From Ophioceras dolichostomum (lineage: Eukaryota; Ascomycota; Sordariomycetes; Magnaporthales; Ophioceraceae), in the NCBI GenBank assembly GCA_003049485.1, contig PYST01000423.1, positions 1 to 29,979 of the forward strand: a DNA stretch of 29,979 bases, in the 5' to 3' direction. The notes under the pieces were generated by a model. The model was not told the origin of the DNA and made no database searches. It saw only the letters and a list, made by a program, of their open reading frames with translations. The stretch's first letter is position 1. Each line of letters opens with the position of its first letter. Position numbers and translations under genes: made by a program. Positions 29,936-29,979 of this stretch are shown here, piece after piece.

Positions 29936-29979
29936 TGGGTGCGGACATGTGTGTCTGTGTGTGCGTGTGTGTGTGTGTG
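29936..29979 (+). repeat. TG-rich microsatellite at window end
   Basis: After a G-rich stretch following the pns1 stop, the last bases are (TG)n with single substitutions (TGTCTG, TGCGTG) and continue to the window edge, in the 3' flank of the transporter gene. Confidence 0.9.

Overview
The window is nuclear DNA of a filamentous ascomycete (Pezizomycotina, probably a Sordariomycete). The evidence is short spliceosomal introns with CTAAC/CTGAC-type branch sites and YAG acceptors, no operons or ribosome binding sites, a NACHT-WD40 gene of the fungal heterokaryon-incompatibility type with near-identical WD blades, and a Pns1/choline-transporter-like gene. Species is not determined. Two single-N gap joins (209 and 5581) show that this is a draft assembly.

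Layout. (1) 1-4135, minus strand: a PNP_UDP (nucleoside phosphorylase/nucleosidase-like) protein gene lies just upstream of, and points the same way as, a NACHT-WD40 NLR gene that runs off the left edge. This looks like a fungal innate-immunity or allorecognition locus with its enzymatic domain on a separate gene. (2) 5231-6542, plus strand: a patatin-like phospholipase fragment without its N-terminal half, broken by an assembly join. (3) 8236-14177, plus strand: a three-exon gene for a ~1921-residue membrane megaenzyme with an adenylation domain, a carrier domain and then alternating membrane segments and three left-handed beta-helix acyltransferase-like modules. This is the layout of epsilon-poly-L-lysine synthetase (Pls), but the adenylation domain looks like an acyl-CoA-ligase type. 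(4) 14932-17068, minus strand: an unrecognised two-exon gene with an acidic N-terminus and a very proline-rich C-terminal half. (5) 17069-20663: about 3.6 kb with no supportable gene. (6) 20664-22411, plus strand: a short-chain dehydrogenase (SDR) pseudogene with three homopolymer frameshifts, a scrambled C-terminus and a 23-bp minisatellite inside it. (7) About 23580-26121, minus strand: relics of one or two further genes, including a coiled-coil protein interrupted by stops that C-to-T changes could explain. (8) 27524/27659-29889, plus strand: a Pns1-like choline-transporter-like membrane protein. (9) A TG microsatellite closes the window.

The immune-type genes (PNP, NACHT-WD40, patatin fragment) sit together on the left. 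The Pls-like gene stands alone, without recognisable tailoring enzymes or a transporter next to it. The stretch 17-26 kb is decayed accessory DNA between the proline-rich gene and the conserved transporter. The most interesting item is the Pls-like enzyme, followed by the PNP/NLR pair with its variable WD array.
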